Shown here piece by piece: positions 45,372-54,499 of a stretch of DNA of 64,000 bases. The translations under genes and the position numbers were made by a program. Origin of the DNA: Neobacillus niacini (GTDB lineage: Bacteria; Bacillota; Bacilli; Bacillales; Cytobacillaceae); NCBI RefSeq assembly GCF_030817595.1, contig NZ_JAUSZN010000001.1, positions 318,001 through 382,000 of the forward strand. The letters run 5' to 3'. How positions within the stretch are numbered: the first letter of the stretch is position 1; each line of letters begins with the position of its first letter. The notes beneath the pieces are model-generated. The model searched no databases. It was given only the letters and a program-made list of their open reading frames with translations, and was not told where the DNA came from.

Positions 45372-46181
45372 ATGTCAAAAGGACTTACGGGGAAACGGGT
45401 AGCTATCGGTGCATCCCGGAAAACGGATGAGATAAGTATACTTATTGAAAAACAGGGAGGAGTTCCAATTGTCCGATCGCTTCAAGGGACAGTATTTTTA
45501 GCGGAAAAAGAGGTCGGACCAAATCTGAATAAAATAGTAAATGAGGGTACAGATTGGGCTATTTTCACAACAGGGATCGGTGTGGAAACGTTGTTGGATA
45601 TAGCAGAGAAACAGTGGATTAAACAGCAGTTTATAAACATCATCCAACAAGCCAAGATTGCTTCGCGAGGATATAAAACACTTTCGACTTTAAAAAAACT
45701 GGGAATAAATCCGGATGCCGTAGATGAAGATGGTACAACCAGTAGTTTAATTAGAACCTTGGAGAGGTTTGATTTTACCGGTAAAAGAGTCATGGTTCAG
45801 CTTCATGGTGAAAAAGCGCCGACCTTAATTAAATTCCTTGAAGAAAAGGGTGCAGATGTAACATTGATTCTCCCATACCAGCACATTCCTCCAGCTACAG
45901 AAAATGTTGCAACACTATGTGAAGAGCTGTTGGAGGAAAAGTTGGACGCAATTTGTTTTACTACTGCCATTCAAGTCCGTTCCCTTTTTAATTTTGCAAG
46001 GGATAAGGATTGTGTAGACAGGCTTTTAACTTCTTTTAATAGGAATATACTTGCGGTTGCAGTTGGAAAAGTTACTGCAGAGGCTTTAAGAGAAGAGGGA
46101 ATTAAGAAAATGCTTGTCCCTGAACACGAAAGAATGGGAGCGATGATTATAGAGCTATCACGATACTATCGTAATGATTAA
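45372..46181 (+). CDS. uroporphyrinogen-III synthase (HemD) family protein
   Basis: A 269-residue HemD-fold protein with two alpha/beta domains. The openings KRVAIGASRKTDEISILIEK and AIFTTGIGVETLLDI, and the later KRVMVQLHGEK, AICFTTAIQVRSLF and AVAVGKVTAEALREEGI match the family. Stand-alone copies outside hem operons are common in Bacillaceae and are often linked to nitrite/sulfite or siroheme functions. Its own AGAGGG ribosome site and an upstream terminator suggest a separate transcript. Its role as a second HemD or as a regulator is undecided. Confidence 0.83.
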   Translation: MSKGLTGKRVAIGASRKTDEISILIEKQGGVPIVRSLQGTVFLAEKEVGPNLNKIVNEGTDWAIFTTGIGVETLLDIAEKQWIKQQFINIIQQAKIASRGYKTLSTLKKLGINPDAVDEDGTTSSLIRTLERFDFTGKRVMVQLHGEKAPTLIKFLEEKGADVTLILPYQHIPPATENVATLCEELLEEKLDAICFTTAIQVRSLFNFARDKDCVDRLLTSFNRNILAVAVGKVTAEALREEGIKKMLVPEHERMGAMIIELSRYYRND

Positions 46182-46241
46182 GAATTGAGGTTCTTTATAT
46201 TTGATGGCATAGAAGTTTACTTTACAACAAAATAAAATTAC

Positions 46242-46274
46242 AAAAACGCAAGGCATAAGCTCATGCGTTTTTTT
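46242..46274. terminator. bidirectional terminator
   Basis: AAAAACGCA (46242-46250) pairs with TGCGTTTTT (46264-46272) around a 13-base loop, with T-run continuation. It lies between convergent genes. Confidence 0.8.
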
Positions 46275-46285
46275 ATCATTCTTTC

Positions 46286-46462
46286 TTATTGCCATCTTGT
46301 AGATTTTTCTAATTCAGTTATGGCCCATATTAGGTGAAACATAAACATGGATATACAAATGGGTATAACAATTAATAGATTTTTTCCGTACCGTTCTTTT
46401 AACATTCCTGCAAAATAGCCACAAAAAAATAAAACTACCATCGCAGCTACTAGTACTAGCAT
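46286..46462 (-). CDS. small membrane protein of unknown family
   Basis: A 58-residue frame opening MLVLVAAMVVLFFCGYFAG, a basic loop MLKERYGKNL, then a second helix LLIVIPICISMFMFHLIWAI, with a charged tail. The two-helix hairpin topology and codon use look real. The ribosome site is weak. No family is recognised. It ends next to a bidirectional terminator, which supports transcription on this strand. Confidence 0.5.
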   Translation of the reverse strand: MLVLVAAMVVLFFCGYFAGMLKERYGKNLLIVIPICISMFMFHLIWAITELEKSTRWQ

Positions 46463-46587
46463 GAGGACTAACTACATCATTACCACCCTTAAGTGCTAAA
46501 TATAAAAATTATATAAAGAACTATTTTTACAAAAAACCATTTTGGGTTGCTGGGAGCAAAGTTTATTTATTGTATATCAAGCTTGTC

Positions 46588-47043
46588 TTATATTACATCT
46601 TTAGTGATAACCTTGGTAGACAAAGTGAATTTTTGTAGATAATCAGACCTAAGATCATAAGCCACTACTTTCTTGTTGTACTGCTTGACTACATAAACGT
46701 AATCAGCCAAACAATATACAAAGATCTTTCTATCTTTTTTCCCTCTTTTTACATTGATAACATATGGAGTAACATTTGTCTCTGGATGTAGAAATAATTT
46801 TTCTTTGCCTGGAAAGATATCATATTGTTTTAAAAAAGTAGCTTCATTAAAATTTTCAATCAATCGAATTTTTTCTTCCTCTTCTAAGTGCTTTTCAATA
46901 TAAGTTACAGTTACATCTTTTGAATTAAGTTTTTGATGAAGTGCAAATCTACTAAAAATCCATTCCACAACTGCACTTGGAGGACTCATTACCATTTTAA
47001 TCACAATTCCAAGCAATACCGAAAGTGCAATAGTCCATGTCAT
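46588..47043 (-). CDS. yfmQ: YfmQ-family protein
   Basis: A 151-residue protein. The start MTWTIALSVLLGIVIK, the segment LEEEEKIRLIENFNEATFL and the block LFLHPETNVTPYVINVKRGK match B. subtilis YfmQ as I recall it. It has one N-terminal membrane anchor and a soluble domain. Function unknown. It appears to be transcribed alone. Confidence 0.85.
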   Translation of the reverse strand: MTWTIALSVLLGIVIKMVMSPPSAVVEWIFSRFALHQKLNSKDVTVTYIEKHLEEEEKIRLIENFNEATFLKQYDIFPGKEKLFLHPETNVTPYVINVKRGKKDRKIFVYCLADYVYVVKQYNKKVVAYDLRSDYLQKFTLSTKVITKDVI

Positions 47044-47414
47044 ATCTTATCGACTCCTTTAATCGAATTTACTTGTATGTCCTCGTTTTAATCTTTTACT
47101 TTTAGATTATCACAACTATCATAAAGGAATTTTTCATGTAACGAACCATCCAATTCATAAGGAGTTTTGCCAACCACTTGCTTTACAATTACATCACTTT
47201 TAAGGAATGTGAAATTGTTGAAAACAATGCCAAGGATGTCATTGATCGGAATATTAAGTAGAATAACAGAATACTACTTACGGAGCAGTTGAAGAGATAC
47301 ATTGTAAAGTAACATAGTTTTGGTTGTGGTAAAATATGTTATTAGTACTGACTTGTAACTTTTAGGAGGTTCTAATTTGATTTTTAACATTTGTTAGATG
47401 AGGAGGAATTTAAT
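47044..47414. other. gene-free stretch, small coding remnant
   Basis: A short open segment near 47190-47265 reads ITFKECEIVENNAKDVIDRN before a stop, which looks like the tail of a lost gene but is not assignable. Otherwise AT-rich non-coding DNA with the ribosome site of the next gene at its end. Confidence 0.35.
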
Positions 47415-47990
47415 ATGGGAACTGTTTATTCATCGATACTTCCAAAACACGAAGAATTTATAAGAAAACAACGGATTTTTTTCGTTGGTTCAGCACCTTT
47501 AACAGCAGATGGTCATGTTAACATTTCACCAAAAGGTCATGATGTATTAAGAATTTTTTCCTCAAATGAGGTAGCTTATTTGGATTTAACTGGTAGTGGA
47601 AATGAAACAAGTGCACATTTAAAAGAAAACGGTAGAATTACTTTTATGTTTTTAGCTTTTGAAGGACCTCCCATGATTTTAAGGCTTTATGGCAGCGGTA
47701 ATGTGATATTACCTGGCACACCAGAATGGACTGATATGGCAAAACATTTTGATATACTTCCTGGTGCTCGACAAATTATACATGCAAAGATTGAAACAGT
47801 AAAAACATCATGTGGATTTAGTGTACCGTTCTACTCATACGATGGTGAACGAGATACTCTTCAACAATGGGCTACCAATAAAAGTGAACATGACTTAGAG
47901 GAATATCATAAAAAGAAGAATTCTATAAGTATGGATGGGATAGTTACACCGATTGGAGAAAGGTTAGCCAACTTTAATAATGGTAAATAA
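47415..47990 (+). CDS. pyridoxamine 5'-phosphate oxidase-family protein
   Basis: A 191-residue PNPOx-like split-barrel protein. KQRIFFVGSAPLTADGHVNI and SPKGHDVLRIFSSNEVAYLDL with the later ENGRITFMFLAFEGPPMILRL match the flavin-binding PNPOx-like subgroup found in many bacteria. The member function is unknown; a flavin- or heme-linked reductase is typical. ATG 47415 follows GAGGAGGAATTT; the longer frame to 47391 is less likely. It is transcribed alone. Confidence 0.85.
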   Translation: MGTVYSSILPKHEEFIRKQRIFFVGSAPLTADGHVNISPKGHDVLRIFSSNEVAYLDLTGSGNETSAHLKENGRITFMFLAFEGPPMILRLYGSGNVILPGTPEWTDMAKHFDILPGARQIIHAKIETVKTSCGFSVPFYSYDGERDTLQQWATNKSEHDLEEYHKKKNSISMDGIVTPIGERLANFNNGK

Positions 47991-48271
47991 TCCTTTTTGC
48001 ATTTACGGAGGCTATAACCGTATTTTCTGATGTTTATTCTCTATCGTCTAATAAGATTAAAAATTGTGCTAGTGTCTTTTTTTATATCGATAAGGATTTG
48101 AAGAGTTTGACGATACGTCCATGGAAATTTTTTACGATACGTGGGCAAAAAGAAAAAGAAAAAGAAAAAGAAAAACAACAACAAGAAGATTTTTACCCAA
48201 ATAAGAGAAAAATCCAAATAGGTAAAAAGAAGTTGACGTATTGTTTTCACAAAAGAATATTTACTAACTTT
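47991..48271. other. non-coding stretch with a purine-rich hexamer repeat
   Basis: No gene is supported; frames read here are low-complexity Lys/Glu runs caused by the hexamer repeat at 48147-48176. The region leads to a strong hairpin at 48272. Confidence 0.5.
48147..48176 (+). repeat. hexanucleotide tandem repeat (AGAAAA-type, about 4-5 units)
   Basis: A run of the unit GAAAAA repeated four to five times, then AACAACAACAA. Such slippage-prone tracts can vary between strains. It is not inside a supported gene. Confidence 0.8.
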
Positions 48272-48318
48272 AAAACACTCACAAATGTTGAACTATCAAT
48301 GTTTGTGAGTGTTTTTGT
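48272..48318. terminator. strong hairpin terminator
   Basis: AAAACACTCACAAA (48272-48285) pairs perfectly with TTTGTGAGTGTTTT (48302-48315) around 16 bases. It separates the hexamer region from the replication-like genes. Confidence 0.8.
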
Positions 48319-48504
48319 ATGTAAAAATGTATCGAGTAGCCAAACCTTTCAGATCAGTTGTATGGAGTTTATATGAACAGTCGTAGGAACCTTTATTTCC
48401 ATTGTCACAAATCATTCACATCTAAAGGAATATCACCCTGTCCGTTTTCTTCCTTTTTCTATATATACAGGGTGAAAGTACTCTTAAGTAAAGAAAGGTT
48501 AGTG

Positions 48505-49470
48505 ATGAAGATGGCAAAGTTTAGAATCGTACGTAATGAATTTTGGAAGAACCCGATTGTTCTGGAAGAGATGACGCCAGAGGACAAGTTATTTTACCTT
48601 TACATCCTTACGAATCCAAATACGACTCAAATTGGAATCTATAAGATTACCATAGGACAAATATCATTTGAGTTAGGGTTTTCCAAGGAGACTGTTAATT
48701 CATTAATGGACCGTTTCACCCACCATCACAAGGTAATTCGTTACAATCCTGTGACGAGAGAACTCGCGATTAGAAGCTGGGGGAATGACAACCTGAATAA
48801 AGCAGGAAAACCAGTCATGGATTGTATGATAAGTGAATTAAAGAAAGTAGAGGATACCTCACTGATTCAATATGTGTCAGAAACGATTGAGAAACAGGAA
48901 ATTCGTAGTTTGTATAGATCTTTTTGTGATTACGAAATAACGGTTAACGACCAGGAGGATATCAATCAAGATGAAGACGATACATATTTAGATTTTGACC
49001 TTGAAGAGGTTGATGGTGTGGTTTCTACTAGACAAATAGAAAACCAACATCAAAATGCTCCTTTTCAAGATTTAGAGAATAATTTAGACATCGGGAATCC
49101 CATGCAGCAGAGTCAAAACGATGTGAAAGAAATTATCGAGTTTTGGGATGCAAATGGATTTGGTTTTACAAATGTCAGTGCGAAACAGCAGCTATTAGCT
49201 TGGTTAGATGACTCTAGTTTTTTACAGCCGAAAGCGATGATTTTAAAAGCGATGAATATTGCCTGTGCCAATAACAAGCGAAGGCTGAGTTATGTCGTTG
49301 GAATTCTGAAAAACTGGGAAAATGAATCGTTACTGACCATTGAAGAAATTGATTCCTACCTTGAGAACCAAAAGTACGTTGCAAAACAAAAGCAATCAAC
49401 ACAAAGTGTTCCTTCCGGAAGAGCGATACCTCCTCGATTTGAACTTGATCTTACGAGAGGTGAAGAGTAA
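48505..49470 (+). CDS. DnaD-like replication protein (helicase loader type)
   Basis: A 321-residue protein. The N-terminal winged-helix part (FRIVRNEFWKNPIVLEEMTP, then GIYKITIGQISFELGFSKET) resembles phage and plasmid replication organisers. The C-terminal DnaD/DnaB2-type segment (IEFWDANGFGFTNVSAKQQL, then YVVGILKNWEN) binds DNA and loads helicase. ATG 48505 follows GAAAGG; the frame is open further upstream without a ribosome site. The stop overlaps the helicase gene (TAATGA), so the two are coupled, as in phages and integrative elements. Confidence 0.85.
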   Translation: MKMAKFRIVRNEFWKNPIVLEEMTPEDKLFYLYILTNPNTTQIGIYKITIGQISFELGFSKETVNSLMDRFTHHHKVIRYNPVTRELAIRSWGNDNLNKAGKPVMDCMISELKKVEDTSLIQYVSETIEKQEIRSLYRSFCDYEITVNDQEDINQDEDDTYLDFDLEEVDGVVSTRQIENQHQNAPFQDLENNLDIGNPMQQSQNDVKEIIEFWDANGFGFTNVSAKQQLLAWLDDSSFLQPKAMILKAMNIACANNKRRLSYVVGILKNWENESLLTIEEIDSYLENQKYVAKQKQSTQSVPSGRAIPPRFELDLTRGEE

Positions 49471-50714
49471 TGAGCATAGCAGAAAAAGCATTTTTAGGAA
49501 GCTTGATGAAGGCGGAATACTTGCTTAAGGATACGGTCATCCAGCCCGAACAGCTGGAAAGTACACGGCATAAAGATATCATGCGAAGAATGCTAGAGTT
49601 AACCCATGCCGGTAAGAATATTGATTTGATCACGTTTACCACTTTACCCGACCTTGATGCACTAGGTGGAATGTCTTACCTTTCTGAGCTGTTATCGTAT
49701 GCGGATCTTGAGAAGTTTGACGGGATGGAGAAGCTCATTCTTGATCTGTGGAAGGAACGGGAAAAGAGAAATATTTTAACAATTGCCTCCATGAATGATT
49801 GGGAGATTGCTAAGGTAATGGGAGAATTGGATAATATTAACCAAGCAAGGATGGACGATCACACCTCCTTACAGCAGGCGTTATCAGATATTTATGAGGC
49901 ACCATGGGAGGATCCACTAATGCTGAGAAGTGCAACAACCGGTATTAAAGAACTTGATAAAGTGACGGGAGGCTTTCAGGGCGGAGAAGTGACCATCTTA
50001 GCAGCTAGACCATCTATGGGAAAAACCGATGTCATGCTTCATTTTGCCAAAATGTCGGGTTGGGCGGGTTATTTACCACTACTATTCTCCCTGGAAATGC
50101 CTGAAAAGCTAATAACCTCCAGATTAGTTGCTTCGACAGGGGGATTTAACCGTGGAAAAATGCGAGATCCAAAAAGAATGCTAAGTGAAGAGCAAAAGAA
50201 TAAATGGTCAGATGTAATGGGAGATCTAACTGAAACGCATATTCAAATTTTTGATGGGTCCGTACAAACGATTGCAGAAATGAGAGCGAAAACGAGAAAA
50301 ATGATGAATCAATTTCCACAGAAGAAACCAATCCTTTTTATCGATTACCTAACATTGATCCATTCTGGTCAATTTTACGGTGGGAATTCCCATCAACAAG
50401 TAACGGAAATATCCAAATCTCTTAAAGCAATGGCGAAGGATTTTGATTGCCCCGTTATTTGTTTGGCGCAGCTGAATCGATCGGTTGAATCAAGGGCGAA
50501 TAAACGGCCAATGATGTCTGATATTCGGGAATCGGGCAGTGTGGAACAGGATGCGGATGTCATAATGTTCCTATATCGTGAAGCGTATTATGACAAGGAA
50601 GCTGAGAATCAAGCCCTTGAAATCATTGTTTCGAAAAACCGCAATGGTCCTGTCGGAACAATCGCAGTGAATTACAACGAGCATACAGGAAGAATAGAAG
50701 ACCACAAGGAATAG
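49470..50714 (+). CDS. DnaB-like replicative helicase
   Basis: A 414-residue helicase. The N-terminal DnaB-like domain (EKAFLGSLMKAEYLLKD) is followed by a RecA-type ATPase with Walker A ARPSMGKT (179-186), Walker B ILFIDYLTLI, and IRESGSVEQDADVIMFLYRE near the end. It is shorter than chromosomal DnaC (about 450) and coupled to a DnaD-like loader, so it belongs to a mobile-element replication unit rather than the housekeeping gene. Confidence 0.9.
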   Translation: MSIAEKAFLGSLMKAEYLLKDTVIQPEQLESTRHKDIMRRMLELTHAGKNIDLITFTTLPDLDALGGMSYLSELLSYADLEKFDGMEKLILDLWKEREKRNILTIASMNDWEIAKVMGELDNINQARMDDHTSLQQALSDIYEAPWEDPLMLRSATTGIKELDKVTGGFQGGEVTILAARPSMGKTDVMLHFAKMSGWAGYLPLLFSLEMPEKLITSRLVASTGGFNRGKMRDPKRMLSEEQKNKWSDVMGDLTETHIQIFDGSVQTIAEMRAKTRKMMNQFPQKKPILFIDYLTLIHSGQFYGGNSHQQVTEISKSLKAMAKDFDCPVICLAQLNRSVESRANKRPMMSDIRESGSVEQDADVIMFLYREAYYDKEAENQALEIIVSKNRNGPVGTIAVNYNEHTGRIEDHKE

Positions 50715-50774
50715 TGTCACCTCCTTGTAAACATTCATTAGCCATTAAAAAATAAATGACCGAGGTGTAACCAC

Positions 50775-51200
50775 ATGCTTGTAAAAGACGCTTACTTAGA
50801 TAGTTTACGTTGTGAAGAATCTGCATTGGCCCACTACATTCATCATTTACTAATAGAGAAGAAAATATCATTGGATGACGATATGTCTAAGATCAACTTA
50901 GAACAGGCTGATCATCAGATAGTAAAGGAAATGATTCAAAACAATGTATTAGGCATTCATAAAATTCGCATCTACTCATTGAAAATGAACCAAAAGGATT
51001 TCGTTTTTATCTTTGCAGCCAACGAGCAAGCTGCCATCAAGTTCTATTGCGAAAAATTCCATCTAACCCCATTGAACTGTCACGAATATTCACTAGATTT
51101 TCAGCTTGCTAGAGGAAATGATGTGATTTCGTTTCGGGATATGAAGAAGGATTGCAAGTGTTTTCCTGCTTTAGCGGGGTTTTTTGTGAAGCCATATTAG
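50775..51200 (+). CDS. uncharacterised protein of the replication module
   Basis: A 141-residue soluble protein, family not recognised. It has acidic N-terminal helices (YLDSLRCEESALAHYIHHLL) and a C-terminal half with four cysteines (CEKF, CHEY, KDCKCF). Ribosome site CGAGGTGT. It lies 60 bases after the helicase and 32 before the nuclease, in the same direction, so it is probably co-transcribed. Similar companions are frequent in Firmicute mobile elements. Confidence 0.6.
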   Translation: MLVKDAYLDSLRCEESALAHYIHHLLIEKKISLDDDMSKINLEQADHQIVKEMIQNNVLGIHKIRIYSLKMNQKDFVFIFAANEQAAIKFYCEKFHLTPLNCHEYSLDFQLARGNDVISFRDMKKDCKCFPALAGFFVKPY

Positions 51201-51232
51201 ATAGAAAATTGAATGCAAGGGGGAATATATTC

Positions 51233-51835
51233 ATGAGAAGACGAACGGGTGGTATGGCCATAATCGCCGCAGCTACATGTATTGCATTCTATACCATGCC
51301 TTCACAAAAAGAAGAAACTGCACCAGAGAACTCCCTGCAGATGACTGAAAGTAAAGGAAGTGAAGTTCCTATTAAGTTAATAAATATCATTGATGGCGAT
51401 ACCATTAAAGTGAATGTTAATGGAAAAATGGAAACGGTACGCTATTTATTGATAGATACACCAGAGTCGAAAAATCCAAATACGTGTGTCCAATTCTATG
51501 CAAAAGAAGCATTCTTACGGAATAGCGAGCTAGTGAAAAGCGGAAAGTTAACCTTGGAGTTTGAACAGGGAAACATGAGAGATTCCTACGGACGACTGTT
51601 AGCCTATGTTTTTGTCGATGGAGAATCCATTCAAGGAACGCTGCTGAAAGAGGGCTACGCACGAGTGGCTTTTATCATGAATCCACCCTATAAATACCTT
51701 GAAACCTTTAGGAAGGAGGAAAATCTAGCAAAAGAGGGGAAAATCAATATCTGGAGCAGAGGGAATTATGTGACAAACTGGGGATTTAATGGGTGTTTGC
51801 GTGAGAAACAAATATTGGGATGGATTATTAAATAA
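51233..51835 (+). CDS. secreted thermonuclease-family nuclease (SNase domain)
   Basis: A 200-residue protein with an N-terminal signal anchor (MRRRTGGMAIIAAATCIAFY) and a staphylococcal-nuclease domain. IIDGDTIKVNVNGKMETVRY (Asp21 and Arg35 equivalents), LIDTPES (Asp40/Glu43) and DSYGRLLAYVFVDG (Arg87) preserve the Ca-dependent active site. It degrades DNA or RNA outside the cytoplasm. ATG 51233 follows AAGGGGGAATA. Its position after the replication genes suggests a mobile-element cargo. Confidence 0.88.
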   Translation: MRRRTGGMAIIAAATCIAFYTMPSQKEETAPENSLQMTESKGSEVPIKLINIIDGDTIKVNVNGKMETVRYLLIDTPESKNPNTCVQFYAKEAFLRNSELVKSGKLTLEFEQGNMRDSYGRLLAYVFVDGESIQGTLLKEGYARVAFIMNPPYKYLETFRKEENLAKEGKINIWSRGNYVTNWGFNGCLREKQILGWIIK

Positions 51836-52202
51836 GTAAGCGTACAATAAAATCAAAAAATGGTTCATTCTTTGTTCAAAGTACAAGCCTAAATGGACTT
51901 ATCGGGTTAATGATGAATGAACCAGGTATCATACATATATTATAACTGACCACTAGGGGTCAATTTTCTGACATAGTTTAATAAACTTGAACTACAATTC
52001 GTAGACCTTAAAATTGGGTCTGAATAATAGTTTTTTCAACTATAAGTTTTTTGGGGAGTAACGTACTGATTTGTTGGAGAGAAAATATCATTTGCATTGG
52101 ATTTAATTAATGGGGCATCTATGGATGCAAAAAGACGGACTTATTTCATTGAACATAGTAGGTACCTGACACTTTTCTTTAGAATCTCCTGAAAATTATA
52201 AA
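51836..52202. other. gene-free stretch
   Basis: No gene, operator or repeat that I can support. A few short frames are open but lack ribosome sites. The bases after 52170 lead into a terminator. Confidence 0.4.
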
Positions 52203-52236
52203 AGCGAGTTGGTCATACATTGCCAACTCGCTCTTT
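52203..52236 (+). terminator. hairpin terminator
   Basis: AGCGAGTTGG (52203-52212) pairs with CCAACTCGCT (52223-52232), a 10-bp stem around 10 bases, followed by CTTTAAAT. It lies 370 bases after the nuclease and may end a lost gene. Confidence 0.7.
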
Positions 52237-52314
52237 AAATGCCCCTGCCAAGGAATACTATTTTACCTTAAATGATTAGTAAGTATATATAGGTATTGAG
52301 GGTAGGTATTTAAT

Positions 52315-52404
52315 ATGAGCAATAAAATTGATAAAAGTTGGAAAAAAGATAAAGGTACCACCTCTAAAAAATATTCACAGTTCCGCCATAACTTACTATC
52401 TTGA
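52315..52404 (+). CDS. small ORF, 29 residues
   Basis: ATG 52315 after GAGGGTAGGTAT, reading MSNKIDKSWKKDKGTTSKKY and ending in HNLLS. Highly basic and hydrophilic. It is either a small protein or the 5' end of a truncated gene. No family is recognised. Confidence 0.3.
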   Translation: MSNKIDKSWKKDKGTTSKKYSQFRHNLLS

Positions 52405-52463
52405 AAATTTTTGAAATATTGTAGAATTAATCTGATAACACAATCTTTCAGGAGATGATTCTA

Positions 52464-52931
52464 ATGATTGCGAATCAACGGAAGTCTTTTGCGTGCCATT
52501 TGTTAATTTTTTTACACATTTTTCTTGGAATAGGTGCTATTTTTGGTGGAGGTGTATTGATTGTTTCTCCTGATGGTTCGATTTTGTCAATGCCTTTGAA
52601 GATGTTACAAAATAGCCCTTTTAATAATTTTCTCATCCCTGGACTTATACTATTTATTGGATTGGGCATTCTCCCACTAATCACTGCAATTTTTCTTATC
52701 TCTGAAAAGCCATTAAAAATCGCTGAAAAACTCAGACTTTATAAAGAAACACATTGGTCATGGAATAGTTCGTTGTACGTAGGTTTTATCTTAATCATTT
52801 GGATTTCGGTCGAATTGTATATGATTAAAGAAGTTGCGTTTATTCACGTTTTCTACATATTCCTGGGACTTATAATTCAATCCATTACTCTGCTCCCATC
52901 TGTTAAAGAGCACTACACCAACAATAAATAA
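52464..52931 (+). CDS. four-helix membrane protein of unknown function
   Basis: 155 residues with four predicted membrane helices (LLIFLHIFLGIGAIFGGGVL first). ATG 52464 follows AGGAGATGATT; ATG 52455 lies inside that ribosome site. It is typical of uncharacterised Bacillus membrane proteins with the ending PSVKEHY. No close neighbours in an operon. Confidence 0.6.
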   Translation: MIANQRKSFACHLLIFLHIFLGIGAIFGGGVLIVSPDGSILSMPLKMLQNSPFNNFLIPGLILFIGLGILPLITAIFLISEKPLKIAEKLRLYKETHWSWNSSLYVGFILIIWISVELYMIKEVAFIHVFYIFLGLIIQSITLLPSVKEHYTNNK

Positions 52932-53162
52932 TTTTAAATTTTAATAAAAACAAGTAACTTTTTTAGACCCACTAACTAGCAGGTCATGATAGTAATCACT
53001 GATTGTTCTTATGTTGATAAATATCCCACGACGACCTCCATTAAAAATAATGCTTATTTAGGATTCTGAATCTCGTTTGATTGTATTCAGTTAAGAAGGA
53101 TTTTCCAATCCAGTAAGGGAATTAATAATATATGTAACTTTTTTTAATAAAGTTGGTGAGTA

Positions 53163-53792
53163 ATGGAGTTAATTGATAGGGTTAAGGGAATTATTGATAA
53201 CCAGTACAGAAAACCTAAAGGACTTATTGGCACTTATATCGGTGAAAAGATGGTCCGGCAACATAAACCTGAAACATTATGGACTATAAAATTATTAAAT
53301 ATCCAACAGAGTGAAAGTGTTTTGGAACTTGGATGTGGTGCCGGGTACGCTATGAAACTTATCCTAGAACAAAGTATAGTAGGGAAAGTAGTAGGATTGG
53401 ACCTTTCCCCGACTGTGATTCGGTCAGCTATGATTAGAAATAAAAAAGCATTAAATAATGAAAAGGCAAAATTGGTTCAAGCAAATGTAAAGAGTTTGCC
53501 TTTCGATGACGAACAATTTGACAAAGTATTTAGCATTCATACCATATATTTTTGGGATGAGTTAGCTGCCACATTATCAGAAATATTTAGAGTGTTAAAG
53601 CCTGGAAGTGTTTTTATACTAACCTTTTGTGATGGTGAAAACGGTGAGATATGGGATGATATAAGTAGCTTGATAGACGAACAATTAATTCCTATCATGA
53701 AGAACAAAGGTTTTTTTGAGGTAGCATTAGTAAAAGGTCCAAATTCAAGACAATTTCATACCGTGGCGGTTTCTGGAAAAAAGGAACTTTAA
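53163..53792 (+). CDS. class I SAM-dependent methyltransferase
   Basis: A 209-residue Rossmann-fold methyltransferase. Motif I is VLELGCGAGYAMKLIL, an acidic post-motif residue lies in VVGLDLSP, and motif IV-like FDKVFSIHTIYFW follows. The family covers small-molecule O-, N- and C-methylation. Ribosome site GGTGAGTA is modest. It is followed 48 bases later by a SnoaL-like gene and may be co-transcribed. The acceptor is unknown. Confidence 0.85.
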   Translation: MELIDRVKGIIDNQYRKPKGLIGTYIGEKMVRQHKPETLWTIKLLNIQQSESVLELGCGAGYAMKLILEQSIVGKVVGLDLSPTVIRSAMIRNKKALNNEKAKLVQANVKSLPFDDEQFDKVFSIHTIYFWDELAATLSEIFRVLKPGSVFILTFCDGENGEIWDDISSLIDEQLIPIMKNKGFFEVALVKGPNSRQFHTVAVSGKKEL

Positions 53793-53840
53793 CCATTATC
53801 CATAGAATTTCTGAAAATCAGTAAGGGGGGAGAGAACTGA

Positions 53841-54281
53841 ATGACGGAGGTTTATTTAAAAGTTCAAGACGTTCTTAAAAATTACAAAACCGCAGTTTAC
53901 GAAAAAGATGTTGAAAAATTCATATCCATATATACTCCTGAAATGCATATTTATGATTGCTGGGGGAACTGGGAGATCAAAGGGATATCTTCATGGAAGG
54001 AAATTGTGGTAGGGTGGTTTAATGGATTGAGTGAAGATGGTGTTTTACTTAAAGTTGATTTTAATGACCTAGTAGTTGAAGAAAATTTAAATCTCGCCTT
54101 TGTTCATTGTGCTGTAACTTTTGCTGCTCACCAAGAAGAATCAGGTGAGAAACTTCGTCAAATGACAAATCGGTTTACGTATGGTTTAAAAAAAGTAAAT
54201 GACTCTTGGTTCATTGCTCATGAACACTCATCATTGCCCATAAATATGGAAACTGGTAAGGGAATTTTTAACTTGAAGTAA
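53841..54281 (+). CDS. SnoaL-like/NTF2-fold protein
   Basis: A 146-residue protein of the SnoaL/ketosteroid-isomerase-like fold. FISIYTPEMHIYDCWGNWEIKG, then RFTYGLKKVNDSWFIAHEHS matches DUF4440/SnoaL_3-type members. The fold can bind small hydrophobic ligands or act as an isomerase, and the function of this member is unknown. A GGGGGGAGAG ribosome site precedes ATG 53841. Confidence 0.75.
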   Translation: MTEVYLKVQDVLKNYKTAVYEKDVEKFISIYTPEMHIYDCWGNWEIKGISSWKEIVVGWFNGLSEDGVLLKVDFNDLVVEENLNLAFVHCAVTFAAHQEESGEKLRQMTNRFTYGLKKVNDSWFIAHEHSSLPINMETGKGIFNLK

Positions 54282-54348
54282 AAATGCTTTTATGCCTTGC
54301 TTATAGGGAACAAAATAATATTTAATTCCAAATCATCTTTTACTAATG

Positions 54349-54386
54349 GCGGCGATGAATAAACAAGGCATCGCTGCTTCTTTTTA
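54349..54386. repeat. dispersed hairpin element (copy 2)
   Basis: GCGGCGATG and GCATCGCTGC pair across about 10 bases, then TTCTTTTTAA. It resembles the element at 23055. As a hairpin with a T-run it may also end the SnoaL-like transcript. Confidence 0.5.
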
Positions 54387-54499
54387 AATTAACGATACAG
54401 GTAAGTTGAGGAATATAACCGAAGAAAAAAGCCCCTTTATTTAAAAGATTCAGCTTTTAGTTACTTTGGCAGCGTTATCTAAGGGGAATCTTTTGGCTT

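Noticed and set aside
48041..48376. Lys/Glu-rich or Phe-rich frames over the hexamer tract
   Set aside because: They result from the GAAAAA repeat and lack ribosome sites; no protein-like composition outside the repeat.
48403..48440. TGTCACA before the DnaD-like gene as an ECF41 promoter
   Set aside because: The bases 16 positions on do not contain CGT.
50775..51200. Toxin-antitoxin or anti-phage role for the unknown protein
   Set aside because: No partner gene or diagnostic motif is present; the replication-module context alone does not support it.
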